A DNA stretch of 64,000 nucleotides. It comes from Sphingopyxis macrogoltabida. Its GTDB lineage: Bacteria > Pseudomonadota > Alphaproteobacteria > Sphingomonadales > Sphingomonadaceae. The notes beneath the pieces were generated by a model that was given only the letters and a program-made list of their open reading frames with translations, did not search any database and had not been told where the DNA came from. A program made the position numbers and the translations under genes. Below are positions 16,172 through 25,005 of the stretch, one piece after another (position 1 is the stretch's first letter; every line of letters starts with the position of its first letter). The stretch spans positions 87,936 through 151,935 of the forward strand of contig QFPJ01000001.1 of NCBI GenBank assembly GCA_003241685.1, read 5' to 3'.

Positions 16172-16564
16172 CTATCCCGCAAAAGGTGCGGCGATCGCGT
16201 CCGTCACGCGCAGCGGCCGGCCGCTCGCCCTGTCGAGCAGCGCCCAGGCGGTCCGCGCGCGGACATGAACCCGCCCGTCCTCGCCGGTAAACTCCACGAA
16301 CCGTTCGAATTTCGCGCCTTGCGGCTTGTCGGCGACCCATGTCCGGGCCGTCACCGTCTCACCGGGGCCGAGCGCGCGCAGGTAATCGATCTCGTGCCGC
16401 ACGACGACCCAGATATAGGCGTCCCGGTGCGCCGCCGGGGCGGCGGCGTCCCAATGGCCGGTTGCCGCGGCCTGAATCCACTGAACCCACACCGCATTGT
16501 TGACGTGGCCAAGCTCGTCGATGGTGTCCGGGGTCGCGGTCAGTTTAAGGGAGAATTCTTTCAT
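16172..16564 (-). CDS. Acyl-CoA thioesterase, hotdog fold (4HBT family)
   Basis: A 130-residue single hotdog-fold protein that hydrolyses acyl-CoA thioesters in the cytoplasm. The active-site signature DELGHVNNAVW is present (Asp16, His20, Asn22-Asn23). The length fits the YbgC/4-hydroxybenzoyl-CoA thioesterase family, but the natural substrate cannot be read from the sequence. It lies between the small exported protein gene (convergent) and threonine ammonia-lyase. Confidence 0.9.
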   Translation of the reverse strand: MKEFSLKLTATPDTIDELGHVNNAVWVQWIQAAATGHWDAAAPAAHRDAYIWVVVRHEIDYLRALGPGETVTARTWVADKPQGAKFERFVEFTGEDGRVHVRARTAWALLDRASGRPLRVTDAIAAPFAG

Positions 16565-16601
16565 GGACCCTGCCTAGCGCGCCAAAAGCGGGCGATGGAA
16601 G

Positions 16602-16645
16602 CGATCATCCTTACGAGCGGAGCGAAGCAACCTCCAGCCGCCGAG
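16602..16645. repeat. degenerate single family C repeat
   Basis: GATCATCCTTACGAGCGGAG followed by CGAAGCAACCTCCAGC is a decayed copy of the family C unit (CGTCATTGCGAGGAGCGAAG). It has no inverted partner and lies in the gap before threonine ammonia-lyase. Confidence 0.5.
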
Positions 16646-16713
16646 GTCTCGCGCCTCCGGTGGCGGCCGGTTGCCGCGTCGCCGCGCGCCGCGCAAGGAC
16701 GTGGCGGAAAAAA

Positions 16714-17964
16714 CTACGCCAGCTCGACCGTCGTCACCATATAGCCCGCGTCGCGCAGCGCGGCGACCAGGCTGTCGAGATGCTCCTTGTCGCGCGCCTC
16801 GCATTCGATGTCGGTGATCAGCCCCTTGGCGGGCAGCGTGGTAAAGATGCGCTGGTGATAGATTTCGATGATGTTCACCTGCTTTTCGTTGAACACCTCC
16901 ATCACCTTGAACAGCGCGCCCGGCCGGTCCTGAAGCCGGATGCGCAGGCGCGCGATGCGGCCCGAGCGCGCCAGATCGCGCAGCAGCACATTGGCGAGCA
17001 GCCGCGTGTCGATATTGCCGCCGGTCAGCACGAGGCCGACCTTGCGCCCGGCAAACTCTTCGGGATGGGCGAGCAGCGCCGCGAGCCCCGCGGCCCCCGC
17101 ACCCTCGACCACCGTCTTTTCGATCTGGAGCAGCAGGCTGACCGCGCGTTCCAGATGGCGTTCGGCGACGAGCACGATGTCGTCGTTGAGCGCCGCGACG
17201 AGCTTGCGCGTATAGCCGCCCGGTTCCTTCACCGCGATGCCTTCGGCCAGCGTGTCGCCCTCGCACGCCATGTCGACGCCGTTCAGTTCGGCATACATCG
17301 ACGGGTAAAGTTCCGCCTGGACCCCGACGAGGCGCATGTCGTTCTTCAGCCCGCGCGCCGCCGTGCCCATGCCGGCGAGCAGCCCGCCGCCGCCGATCGG
17401 CACGATCAGCGTGTCGATCTCCGGCACATCCTCCAGCATTTCGAGCGCCACCGTCCCCTGCCCCGCCGCCACATGCGGATGATCGAAGGGATGGACGAAG
17501 GTCAGGCCGCGTTCGACCTCCAGCTCGCGTGCGTGGGCATAGGCGTCGTCGAATGTCTCGCCGAACAGCACGATCGTCGCGCCGTGGCTTGCTGTCTGCG
17601 AAACCTTCACCTGCGGCGTCGTTTTCGGCATCACGATGGTGACGGGCACGCCCAGCCTTTTGCCGTGATAGGCCAGCCCCTGCGCATGATTGCCCGCCGA
17701 CGCCGCGATCGCGCCGCGCGCCCTTGCCTCCTCATCGAGCAGCAGCAGCGCGTTGAGCGCCCCGCGTTCCTTGTAGGCGGCGGTGAATTGCAGATTTTCG
17801 AACTTCAGCCACACCTCGGCGCCGACCATCTCCGACAATGTCTGCGACTTCAGCGTCGGCGTGCGGACCACCGCGCCGTTAATTCGCCCCGCCGCCGCGC
17901 GCACATCGTCCAATGTGATCGCCGGCAGACCGGCGGCGGAGGTCAGGGTGAGTTGATCGGTCAT
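16714..17964 (-). CDS. ilvA: Threonine ammonia-lyase with C-terminal ACT domain
   Basis: A 416-residue PLP enzyme that converts threonine to 2-oxobutanoate and ammonia, the entry to isoleucine synthesis. The PLP lysine is Lys65 in AAYKERGA. The SAGNHAQG and GGGGLLAG loops are present. The C-terminal 75 residues form one ACT domain (LRIRLQDRPGALFKVMEVFN), which usually allows feedback control. One ACT domain and the ~416 length fit the biosynthetic/catabolic intermediate type seen in alphaproteobacteria. The ATG at 17964 is preferred over an upstream one at 18021 that would run into the divergent gene's start. Confidence 0.93.
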   Translation of the reverse strand: MTDQLTLTSAAGLPAITLDDVRAAAGRINGAVVRTPTLKSQTLSEMVGAEVWLKFENLQFTAAYKERGALNALLLLDEEARARGAIAASAGNHAQGLAYHGKRLGVPVTIVMPKTTPQVKVSQTASHGATIVLFGETFDDAYAHARELEVERGLTFVHPFDHPHVAAGQGTVALEMLEDVPEIDTLIVPIGGGGLLAGMGTAARGLKNDMRLVGVQAELYPSMYAELNGVDMACEGDTLAEGIAVKEPGGYTRKLVAALNDDIVLVAERHLERAVSLLLQIEKTVVEGAGAAGLAALLAHPEEFAGRKVGLVLTGGNIDTRLLANVLLRDLARSGRIARLRIRLQDRPGALFKVMEVFNEKQVNIIEIYHQRIFTTLPAKGLITDIECEARDKEHLDSLVAALRDAGYMVTTVELA

Positions 17965-18021
17965 GATGTTCGGCGCCCTAGCCCATCTGGCGCGCGAAGC
18001 AAACAATGCTATGGACCCCAT

Positions 18022-18900
18022 ATGAGCGAACAGAAATTACGCGTCAGTTTCATCGGCACCGGCGTCATGGGCGGCCCGATGGCGGGGCATCTGGCCCGGG
18101 CGGGACACGACGTCACCGTCTATAACCGCACCCGCGCCAAGGCCGATGCCTGGGCGGCGCAGCACGGCGGCCGCGCGGCCGCGACGCCCGCGGCGGCGGC
18201 AGAAGGCGCCGACGTCGTGCTCGCCTGCGTCGGCAATGACGACGATCTGGCACAGGTGACGCTGGGCCGCGACGGCGCCTTTCGCGCCATGAAGAAGGGT
18301 GCCCTGTTCGTCGATCATACCACCGTGTCGGCGCGGATCGCCCGCCAGTTGTCGGTCGAGGCCGAAACGCTGGGCCTGCACAGCGTCGACGCGCCGGTTT
18401 CGGGCGGCGAGGCCGGGGCACAGAACGGGACGCTGTCGATCATGTGCGGCGGCACCAAAGCCGCCTTCGATGCCGCTGAGCCGGTGATGCGCGCCTATGC
18501 CGCGCGCATCGTCCACATCGGCGGGCCGGGCGCCGGCCAGACGACCAAGATGGTCAACCAGATCGCGATTGCCGGCGTATTGCAGGGCCTGTCCGAAGCC
18601 TTGCGCTTTGCCCAGGCATCGAAGCTCGATACCGACAAGGTGTTCGAGGCGGTTTCGGGCGGCGCGGCGGCGAGCTGGCAGATGCTCAACCGCTGGGACA
18701 CGATGGCAAGGGACGAATTCGATTTCGGCTTCGCGGTCGACTGGATGCGCAAGGATCTGGGCCTTGCGATCGAAGAAGCGCGCGTCAACGGGTCGACCCT
18801 GCCGGTCGCCAGCCTCGTCGACCAATTTTATGCCGATGTGCAAAAGGCGGGCGGCGGGCGCAAGGATACCAGTTCGCTCGTCACAAGGTTGCCCAAATGA
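18022..18900 (+). CDS. NAD(P)-dependent beta-hydroxyacid dehydrogenase (3-hydroxyisobutyrate dehydrogenase family)
   Basis: A 292-residue dehydrogenase. The N-terminal Rossmann domain begins FIGTGVMGGPMAGHL (10-24), the substrate motif is DAPVSGGEAG (123-132), and the catalytic Lys176 lies in GQTTKMVNQ. The all-helical C-terminal domain is complete. Members reduce or oxidise small beta-hydroxyacids or aldehydes (3-hydroxyisobutyrate, tartronate semialdehyde, succinic semialdehyde), and which one cannot be decided here. Its stop overlaps the amidohydrolase start (ATGA), suggesting an operon with the two genes that follow. Confidence 0.9.
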   Translation: MSEQKLRVSFIGTGVMGGPMAGHLARAGHDVTVYNRTRAKADAWAAQHGGRAAATPAAAAEGADVVLACVGNDDDLAQVTLGRDGAFRAMKKGALFVDHTTVSARIARQLSVEAETLGLHSVDAPVSGGEAGAQNGTLSIMCGGTKAAFDAAEPVMRAYAARIVHIGGPGAGQTTKMVNQIAIAGVLQGLSEALRFAQASKLDTDKVFEAVSGGAAASWQMLNRWDTMARDEFDFGFAVDWMRKDLGLAIEEARVNGSTLPVASLVDQFYADVQKAGGGRKDTSSLVTRLPK

Positions 18901-20657
18901 GCGGCGTCGAAGAAAACGGCCGTGTCCCCGCGAAGGCGGGCGCACAGGGCTTGTTTGCCAAAGCGGCTCATCTCGCTGCCGTTCCCGCTTGCGGCAGGGG
19001 CTTGTTGGCCGCACTCGCGGTCCTCACCCTCGCCGCCCCAGCGCACGCCGACACGCTCGTTGATAACGTCAACGGCATCACGCTCGACGAAAGCGGCAAG
19101 GTCGTGCGCTTCACCGGCCTCGTCATCGACACGCAGGGCAAGGTCAAGCAGCTGCTCGACCGCAAGGACAAAAGGCCCGAGCGGCCGGATTTCAGGGAGG
19201 ACGGCAAGGGCCGCACGCTGATCCCCGGCCTGATCGACGCGCACGGCCATGTCATGGGGCTGGGCTTCCAACTGATGCTGCTCGACCTGTCGGGGACGGC
19301 ATCGCTGGCCGAAGCGCAGGCGGCGATCCGCAAATATGCCGCCGACAATCCCGAAATGCCGTGGATCATCGGCACCGGCTGGAATCAGGAAAAATGGGGC
19401 CTCGGCCGCTTTCCGACGGCTTTGGACCTCGACGCCGCGGTCGCCGACCGCCCGGTCTGGCTGTCCCGCGTCGACGGCCATGCGGGCTGGGCCAACACGG
19501 CCGCGATGAACGCGGCAAAGATCACCGCCGCCAGCAAGGCGCCCGAGGGCGGCCGTATCGAAATGGCGGGCGGTCAGCCGAGCGGCGTCTTCGTCGATGC
19601 CGCAATGGCGCTGATCGACAATGCCAAGCCCCGGCCGCTGGCGCGCGACCTCGACCGCGCGCTGCTGCTCGCGCAGCAGAAACTGCTCGAACAGGGGATC
19701 ACGACGATCACCGACATGGGCACGACGATCGCCGAGTGGCAATCCTACCGCCGCGCCGGCGACCGGAAGCAACTGGCGATCCGCATCCTGTCCTATGGCG
19801 GCGACATCGACAATATGGCGCTGATCGCGGGCGGCGAACCGACGCCGTGGCTGTACGACGACCGGCTGCGGATGGTGGGGGTCAAACTCTATCTCGACGG
19901 CGCGCTCGGATCGCGCGGGGCCTGGCTGAAGGCGCCCTATGCCGATGCGCCCGGCCAGACCGGCCTGCCGCTGCTGACCCCGGCGCAGCTGCGCAACAAG
20001 ATGGTGCGCGCATCGATGGACAAGTTCCAGGTCGCGATCCACGCGATCGGCGATGCCGCCAATGCCGAGGCGCTGGGCGCCATCGCCGACCTGACCGCCG
20101 ACTTGCCGGGCGAGCGCCGCTGGCGCATCGAACATGCACAGGTCATCGACCCCGCCGACATCGCGCGCTTTGCCCAGTTGAAGGTCGTTGCCTCGATGCA
20201 GCCGGTGCATCAGGCGAGCGACCGGCTGATGGCCGAGGCGCGGCTTGGTCCCGGCCGGCTGAAGGGCGCCTATGCGTGGCGCAGCCTGTCGAACGCCGGG
20301 GTCCGGCTGGCATTCGGATCGGACGTCCCGGTGGAAAGCGCCAACCCCTTCCCCGGCCTGGCGGTCGCCATCTCGCGCACCGACGCGGCGGGGCAGCCCT
20401 TTGGCGGCTGGCACCCGGAGGAAGCGGTGAGCCGCGAGGTCGCGCTCGACGGCTTTACCCGCACCGCCGCCTTTGCCGCCTTTGCCGAGGACCGGCTGGG
20501 CACGCTGATGCCCGGAATGCGCGCCGACTTCCTGATCGTCGAGGCCGACCCGCTGCTCGCCAGCCCCGACGAAATCCGCCGCATGACGCCCCTCGAAACC
20601 TGGATCGGCGGCTATCGCTATTACAAGAAGACGGACGGGGGCACGGTTGGCCGCTGA
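18897..20657 (+). CDS. Exported amidohydrolase, YtcJ-like (amidohydrolase 3)
   Basis: A 586-residue metal-dependent hydrolase. Motifs are LIPGLIDAHGHVMGLG (metal His-x-His), HAIGDAAN, RIEHAQVI and FGSDVPVESANPFPG, all standard for the YtcJ group. A signal peptide ending AAPAHA is present, but it is preceded by about 30 unusual residues. Residues 8-17 (GRVPAKAGAQ) come from a family A palindromic repeat lying in the reading frame. The ATG overlaps the upstream stop. A downstream TTG near 18950 would give a normal signal peptide, so the true start is uncertain. Substrate unknown. It overlaps the next gene by 11 bases. Confidence 0.9.
   Translation: MSGVEENGRVPAKAGAQGLFAKAAHLAAVPACGRGLLAALAVLTLAAPAHADTLVDNVNGITLDESGKVVRFTGLVIDTQGKVKQLLDRKDKRPERPDFREDGKGRTLIPGLIDAHGHVMGLGFQLMLLDLSGTASLAEAQAAIRKYAADNPEMPWIIGTGWNQEKWGLGRFPTALDLDAAVADRPVWLSRVDGHAGWANTAAMNAAKITAASKAPEGGRIEMAGGQPSGVFVDAAMALIDNAKPRPLARDLDRALLLAQQKLLEQGITTITDMGTTIAEWQSYRRAGDRKQLAIRILSYGGDIDNMALIAGGEPTPWLYDDRLRMVGVKLYLDGALGSRGAWLKAPYADAPGQTGLPLLTPAQLRNKMVRASMDKFQVAIHAIGDAANAEALGAIADLTADLPGERRWRIEHAQVIDPADIARFAQLKVVASMQPVHQASDRLMAEARLGPGRLKGAYAWRSLSNAGVRLAFGSDVPVESANPFPGLAVAISRTDAAGQPFGGWHPEEAVSREVALDGFTRTAAFAAFAEDRLGTLMPGMRADFLIVEADPLLASPDEIRRMTPLETWIGGYRYYKKTDGGTVGR
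18921..18945. repeat. family A repeat unit inside a coding region
   Basis: GTGTCCCCGCGAAGGCGGGC is a single family A unit in the first 50 bases of the amidohydrolase reading frame. It keeps the frame open and reads as RVPAKAG. Confidence 0.75.
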
Positions 20658-21933
20658 CCCGCCGCCGCCCGGCCCGTCGCGCCGCACGCTGCTGACCGGG
20701 CTGGCCGCGCTGCCCGTCGCGGCGGCGACAACCGCCGCTGCCGCCGAACGCAAGGAACGCCGCTCGAAAAAGCGCAGGGACGCAAGGCCCACGATCCAGC
20801 ATGTCGATGTGGCGATCATCGGCGCGGGCGTGTTCGGTGCGTGGACCGCATGGCATCTGTTGCGCGCGGGCAAGTCGGTGCGATTGTTCGACGCCTATGG
20901 CGCGGGGCATTGGCGCGCATCGTCGGGCGGCGAAAGCCGCGTCATCCGCATGGGATATGGCGCCGACACCCTCTATTCGGAAATGGCGCGCGATTCGCTC
21001 AAATATTGGAAGGACCTGTCCGACACCGCGAGCGCGCCGATCTTTCACAACACCGGCGTGCTCTGGTTCGCGCCCGCGGGCGACAGCCATATCGACCAGT
21101 CGCTCGCCTGGCTGCGCGCCAACCGCGTGGACCATGAACAGGGCGACGTCAGCTGGCTGCAGAACAAATATCGCCAGATCCAATTCTATCAGGGCGAAAC
21201 CGGCATATTGGAAACCGAGGCCGGCGCGCTGATCGCCGGACGCGGGGTGCAGGAAGTGATCGCCGACGCCCAGATCGCGGTGGAACGCGTCGTCATGCCC
21301 GCCCCCTTGCTGTCCAAGCGCACGAAGCGCCACACGCTGCCCGATGGCGGCACCGCCGATCACCTCGTTTATTGTGCCGGCCCCTGGCTGGCCGAGATTT
21401 TTCCGCAGCAACTGATGAACCGGATCGTCGCGACGCGGCAGGAAGTCTATCATTTCGGCGCGCCGCAGGGCGATACCCGCTTTGCCCCGCCCGACCTGCC
21501 GGTCTGGGCCGACAACGGCGGCGGCGGTCTCTTCTATGGCATCCCCGACCTGGAGGGCGCGGGCTTCAAGATCGCCATCGACCGCCACGGGCCGCAGGTC
21601 GATCCCGACACGATGGACCGCACGCTGACCCCGGCGGGGATCGCCGAAGCGCGCGCCTATATCGCGCGCCGTTTCCCGGGCCTGGCCAGCGCGCCGCTGA
21701 TCGGCGGGCGGGTCTGCCAATATGAAAATAGTTCGAACGGCGATTATCTGATCGACCGCTTTCCGGGGCAGGAGCGCGTCTGGCTGGTCGGCGGCGGATC
21801 GGGACACGGATTCAAGAACGGCCCGGCCGTGGGCAAGCGCGTCGCGGCGCATATCCTGAACGCCGGCCTGGCCATCGAACCGCGCTTCAGCTTCGCGACC
21901 AAGGGCACGGTCGCGGCGCGGACGGTGTTTTAG
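20647..21933 (+). CDS. FAD-dependent oxidoreductase with Tat signal (DAO / sarcosine oxidase-like)
   Basis: A 428-residue flavoprotein of the D-amino-acid oxidase/sarcosine oxidase superfamily. A twin-arginine signal is visible near the N-terminus (PSRRTLLTGLAALPVAAA), so it is probably exported folded. The FAD-binding GAGVFGAWTAWHL motif starts near residue 57, and the C-terminal GGGSGHGFKNGP motif is intact. The start is the TTG at 20647, overlapping the amidohydrolase stop. No ATG or GTG precedes the FAD domain. It probably oxidises an amine or N-methyl amino acid, but the substrate is unknown. Confidence 0.87.
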   Translation: MAADPPPPGPSRRTLLTGLAALPVAAATTAAAAERKERRSKKRRDARPTIQHVDVAIIGAGVFGAWTAWHLLRAGKSVRLFDAYGAGHWRASSGGESRVIRMGYGADTLYSEMARDSLKYWKDLSDTASAPIFHNTGVLWFAPAGDSHIDQSLAWLRANRVDHEQGDVSWLQNKYRQIQFYQGETGILETEAGALIAGRGVQEVIADAQIAVERVVMPAPLLSKRTKRHTLPDGGTADHLVYCAGPWLAEIFPQQLMNRIVATRQEVYHFGAPQGDTRFAPPDLPVWADNGGGGLFYGIPDLEGAGFKIAIDRHGPQVDPDTMDRTLTPAGIAEARAYIARRFPGLASAPLIGGRVCQYENSSNGDYLIDRFPGQERVWLVGGGSGHGFKNGPAVGKRVAAHILNAGLAIEPRFSFATKGTVAARTVF

Positions 21934-21956
21934 TGGAGGATCAGACCTCGCCAACT

Positions 21957-22035
21957 CGTTCGTGTCGAGCGAAGTCGAGACACCCATCGTCCGCGCCTGC
22001 CTTCACGGCATCTCGACTTCGCTCGATGCGAACGG
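21957..22035. repeat. family B palindromic repeat pair
   Basis: CGTTCGTGTCGAGCGAAGTC at the left and its inverted copy (GACTTCGCTCGATGCGAACG) at the right, about 25 bases apart. It fills the gap between the FAD enzyme and the FMN enzyme genes. Other copies are at 52649, 55918 and 62423. Confidence 0.85.
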
Positions 22036-22047
22036 AATAGAGAGAAG

Positions 22048-23196
22048 ATGAAACTTACCGATTGCCATAATATCGACGATTTCCGCGCACTGGCGAAGCG
22101 CCGCCTGCCCTGGCCGGTGTTCGATTATATCGACGGCGCCGCCGACGACGAGGTGACGCGAAGGCGCAACCGGGCGGCGTTCGACAGTTGCGACCTGATC
22201 CCCCGCGTGCTCGCCGGGGTCGAGAGCGTCGACATGACGACGACGCTGTTCGGGCGGGAAATCGCTATGCCGCTGTTCCTCTCGCCGACCGCGCTTCAGC
22301 GCCTGTTCCACTGGCAGGGGGAGCGTGCCGTGCTGCGCGCCGCCGCGAATGCCGGGACGGTCGCGGGCATCTCCAGCCTGGCGACCGTCAGCCTGGCCGA
22401 AGCGGGCGCGCTGACGGGCGGCCCCAAGCTGTTCCAGCTGTACGTCCACCATGACGAAGGGCTCAACCGGGCGATGCTGGACGCCGCCCGCGATGCCAAA
22501 TTCGACGCGGTCGCGCTGACCGTCGATACGATCGTCGGCGGCAATCGCGAACGCTGTCTGCGCTCGGGCTTTACATCGCCGCCGCGCTTCACGGCGCGCA
22601 ATCTGCTCAGCTACGCGATCAAGCCCGGCTGGGGCCTCAATTACGTCCTGCGCGAAAAATTCAGCCTGCCCAACCTCGCGACCCATGTCGACGAAGGATC
22701 GAGCGTGCCCAAATCGGTCGCCGAATATTTCACCACGATGCTCGACCAGAGCCTCGACTGGAAACGGGCAGAGGCGATCCGCAAGCAATGGGACGGCCCC
22801 TTCTGCCTGAAGGGCATCGCCGCGGTCGAGGATGCGCGGCGCGCCGCCGACATCGGGGCGACCGCGATCATGGTGTCCAACCATGGCGGTCGGCAACTCG
22901 ACGGCAGCATATCGCCCTTCGACGCGCTCGCCGAGATCGTCGACGCGGTCGGCGACCGGGTCGAGGTGATCTGCGACGGCGGCATCACGCGCGGCACCCA
23001 TGTGCTGAAGGCGCTGTCGGTCGGCGCCAAGGCCTGTTCGGGCGGCCGCCTCTATCTTTACGCGCTTGCCGCGGCGGGCGAAGAGGGCGTTGCCCGCGCA
23101 ATCGCCCTGCTCCGCGCCGAAATGGAACGCGGCATGAAACTGATGGGGGCGAAAAGCCTCGCCGATCTCGGCCGCGAAAATCTGCGCTGGCGCTAA
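22048..23196 (+). CDS. lldD: FMN-dependent alpha-hydroxy-acid dehydrogenase (L-lactate dehydrogenase family)
   Basis: A 382-residue TIM-barrel flavoenzyme that oxidises L-2-hydroxy acids, in LldD to pyruvate with electrons passed to the quinone pool. The signature SNHGGRQLDGS carries the catalytic His279 and Arg282, and FMN-site motifs FDYIDGAADDE and LSPTALQRLFHWQGE are present. Lactate is the commonest substrate of bacterial members of this size, but mandelate or glycolate are possible, so the symbol is tentative. No lactate permease or lldR lies beside it. Confidence 0.87.
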   Translation: MKLTDCHNIDDFRALAKRRLPWPVFDYIDGAADDEVTRRRNRAAFDSCDLIPRVLAGVESVDMTTTLFGREIAMPLFLSPTALQRLFHWQGERAVLRAAANAGTVAGISSLATVSLAEAGALTGGPKLFQLYVHHDEGLNRAMLDAARDAKFDAVALTVDTIVGGNRERCLRSGFTSPPRFTARNLLSYAIKPGWGLNYVLREKFSLPNLATHVDEGSSVPKSVAEYFTTMLDQSLDWKRAEAIRKQWDGPFCLKGIAAVEDARRAADIGATAIMVSNHGGRQLDGSISPFDALAEIVDAVGDRVEVICDGGITRGTHVLKALSVGAKACSGGRLYLYALAAAGEEGVARAIALLRAEMERGMKLMGAKSLADLGRENLRWR

Positions 23197-23205
23197 GGGC
23201 CCCCG

Positions 23206-23279
23206 TGATGGCGAGGCCCAAAGCGACGAAGCAATCCGAAGCAGCATAAACCGCTTCGGATTGCATCGTTCCGCTCGCA
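23206..23279. repeat. degenerate family C-like inverted repeat
   Basis: ATGGCGAGGCCCAAAGCGAC followed by GAAGCAATCC, then an inverted partner GGATTGCATCGTTCCGCTCGC. The central GCAATCCGAAGC and GCTTCGGATTGC pair perfectly around AGCATAAACC. It lies between two converging genes and could serve as a terminator structure. Confidence 0.55.
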
Positions 23280-23299
23280 GGCGCGCGCGGCGGGAGGGG

Positions 23300-24826
23300 T
23301 TACGCCCCCGCCGCCTCCTTCTTCCCCAGCCCGCTCCAGTCGATGCCCCGCGTCATGTACATCACGCCCGCGAGCGCGACGAACATCAGCACCGATCCGA
23401 TCAGCAACGAATAGGCCTCCAGATTCAGGAGGACATAGAGCAGCGCGTAGAGGCCGATCAGCAGGGCCGCCAGAAAGCGGGCGCGCTTCCAGCTTTTCAG
23501 CACCGCCGCGCTGTACAGCGCAAGCAGGCCGATGATCGCCGCCGACGCCAGCATATAGGCCGCCGTGAAGCCGATCACCTCCGCAAAGGCGAGCAGCAGC
23601 ACGAAGAACAGCACCAGCGCGATCCCGGTGAGCAGATATTCCGCCGCCGCGACCCGCGCGCCCGCGATAATATCGAACATCAGGAAGGCGACGAAGGTGA
23701 AGCCGATGAACAGGAAGCCATATTTGATGCTGCGATCGACCTGGCTGTACAGGTCGATCGGTTCGACCAGGCTGATCGCGACCGCCTTTGCGGTGCCGCC
23801 CGATGTCTCGACGGCCGCGCCGTCGGCCATTGCCGGCACGGCTTCGACGACGTCGGCATAGCGGGGTCCGCGACCATAATCGACGGTCGCCGGGGCCGAC
23901 AGGTCGCCGGTCAGCACCTGCGCCTGCCCCAGCGCCAGATTGGGAATGGCATAGGTTGCGGTAAAGCCGTCCGCCGTAATTTTGTGCTTGGGCAGGAAGT
24001 CACCGCCGAAGCTGGGGTTCGGCCAGGTCGATTTGACCGTCCAGCGCGTATCGACCCCGCGCGGGATCAGGCGGAAATCGCCTAGCCCGCGCACACCGAT
24101 CCGGTAATCGACCTTCAGCGGCGCGGCGGCGGACCAGTCGATAAAGGCGAAGGTGCCCGAATTGCCGGTCGAGGCGAGCCCCTTGCCCGGCTGAAGCGCC
24201 AGCGGCCGACCGTCGACAGCCACGCTGTTCCCTTCGATCAGGCCGCGCGCGTCGCTGACGCCCAGGCGGATTTCCGCGCGGTCGAGCAGCAGCGCATCGC
24301 GCGACACGCCATAGCGCGCGATGTCGGCGGGCAGGACGAAATCGGCGCTGCCCGCAATCCGGCTTTCATAGACGACCGTTTCGTAAATCGCCTTCTTGCG
24401 CTTTTCGGGCTTGATGACGACGTCGGCGCTGTTCGTCTGCGGCGAGAGATAGAGGTTGCGGATGCTGTTGACGGTCTGCGTGACGTCCTTGCCATTCTCG
24501 TTGACCGTGGTGGTATCGGTCGCGCGATAGGGAATGACGATGACGGGCCCGGCGATCGTCTGTTGCCCGCCCCAGCCCTGACCGATCGAGGATTGCGCCG
24601 TCTCCGCCTGCTGCTGCCGGTCCCAGAGCAGGCCATAGACCATCAGCAGGGGCACCATCAGCGCGACCGCGATCAGCACCGCGATGACCAGCTTGCCGCC
24701 GGGGCTGCGCTCGCCGCGGACGGGCGGCCGTGCGGGAGGAGGAGGAGGAGGAGGAGGAGGAGGCGGTGGCGGTGGCGGTGGCGGGGAAGCCGCCTTGGCG
24801 GCGGAAGGTCGTGGGGCTTGAGCCAT
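23300..24826 (-). CDS. creD: Inner membrane protein CreD with polyproline N-terminus
   Basis: A 508-residue protein of the CreD family. An N-terminal cytoplasmic tail is followed by one membrane segment (about 46-68, LVIAVLIAVALMVPLLMVYG), a long periplasmic region (about 70-370), and five or six membrane segments at the C-terminus. CreD is induced by the CreBC system in enterobacteria and affects envelope stress resistance, but its function is unclear. CreBC is not beside it here. The N-terminal tail carries 17 consecutive prolines (residues 15-31) encoded by tandem triplets. Such a run would need EF-P for translation. Confidence 0.92.
   Translation of the reverse strand: MAQAPRPSAAKAASPPPPPPPPPPPPPPPPPARPPVRGERSPGGKLVIAVLIAVALMVPLLMVYGLLWDRQQQAETAQSSIGQGWGGQQTIAGPVIVIPYRATDTTTVNENGKDVTQTVNSIRNLYLSPQTNSADVVIKPEKRKKAIYETVVYESRIAGSADFVLPADIARYGVSRDALLLDRAEIRLGVSDARGLIEGNSVAVDGRPLALQPGKGLASTGNSGTFAFIDWSAAAPLKVDYRIGVRGLGDFRLIPRGVDTRWTVKSTWPNPSFGGDFLPKHKITADGFTATYAIPNLALGQAQVLTGDLSAPATVDYGRGPRYADVVEAVPAMADGAAVETSGGTAKAVAISLVEPIDLYSQVDRSIKYGFLFIGFTFVAFLMFDIIAGARVAAAEYLLTGIALVLFFVLLLAFAEVIGFTAAYMLASAAIIGLLALYSAAVLKSWKRARFLAALLIGLYALLYVLLNLEAYSLLIGSVLMFVALAGVMYMTRGIDWSGLGKKEAAGA
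24734..24784. repeat. trinucleotide tandem repeat encoding 17 prolines
   Basis: On the plus strand nine AGG triplets are followed by a run of CGG/TGG triplets, 51 bases in all. On the coding strand these are nine CCT and eight other proline codons. Slippage would change the length by whole codons only. Confidence 0.9.
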
Positions 24827-24914
24827 GGGGGGATGCTCCAGTCAGTTTCAACTCGTCGATGAATAGGCACGGTTCATCGACACCGTCAACCCGGTTGCGA
24901 CGAAAGGACCGGAC

Positions 24915-24942
24915 AGCAAAAAGCGGCCGCAATGGGCCGCTT
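24915..24942 (-). terminator. Rho-independent terminator of the first TorF-like gene
   Basis: Read on the minus strand: AAGCGGCC, loop CATTGC, GGCCGCTT, then TTTGC. A strong 8-bp stem with a short U-run, 64 bases beyond the stop at 25006. Confidence 0.75.
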
Positions 24943-24956
24943 ATGACATTGTCATC

Positions 24957-24997
24957 GGGAAAAGGGAGGGGCGGCCTCCCCCCAGAGACCGCCCCTC
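24957..24997 (-). terminator. second hairpin after the first TorF-like gene
   Basis: GAGGGGCGG and CCGCCCCTC pair around a 14-base loop directly after the stop. On the minus strand it is followed by CCCTTTTCCC, a weak U-run. Confidence 0.55.
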
Positions 24998-25005
24998 GGC
25001 TGGCG

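Noticed and set aside
16660..18900. A 746-residue frame on the plus strand ending at 18900
   Set aside because: Its first 454 codons run antisense to threonine ammonia-lyase. The dehydrogenase starts at 18022 with a Rossmann motif right after.
21957..22035. Possible terminator-only reading of the family B pair
   Set aside because: There is no U-run after the stem, and the same pair occurs in divergent promoter gaps, so a repeat family explains it better.
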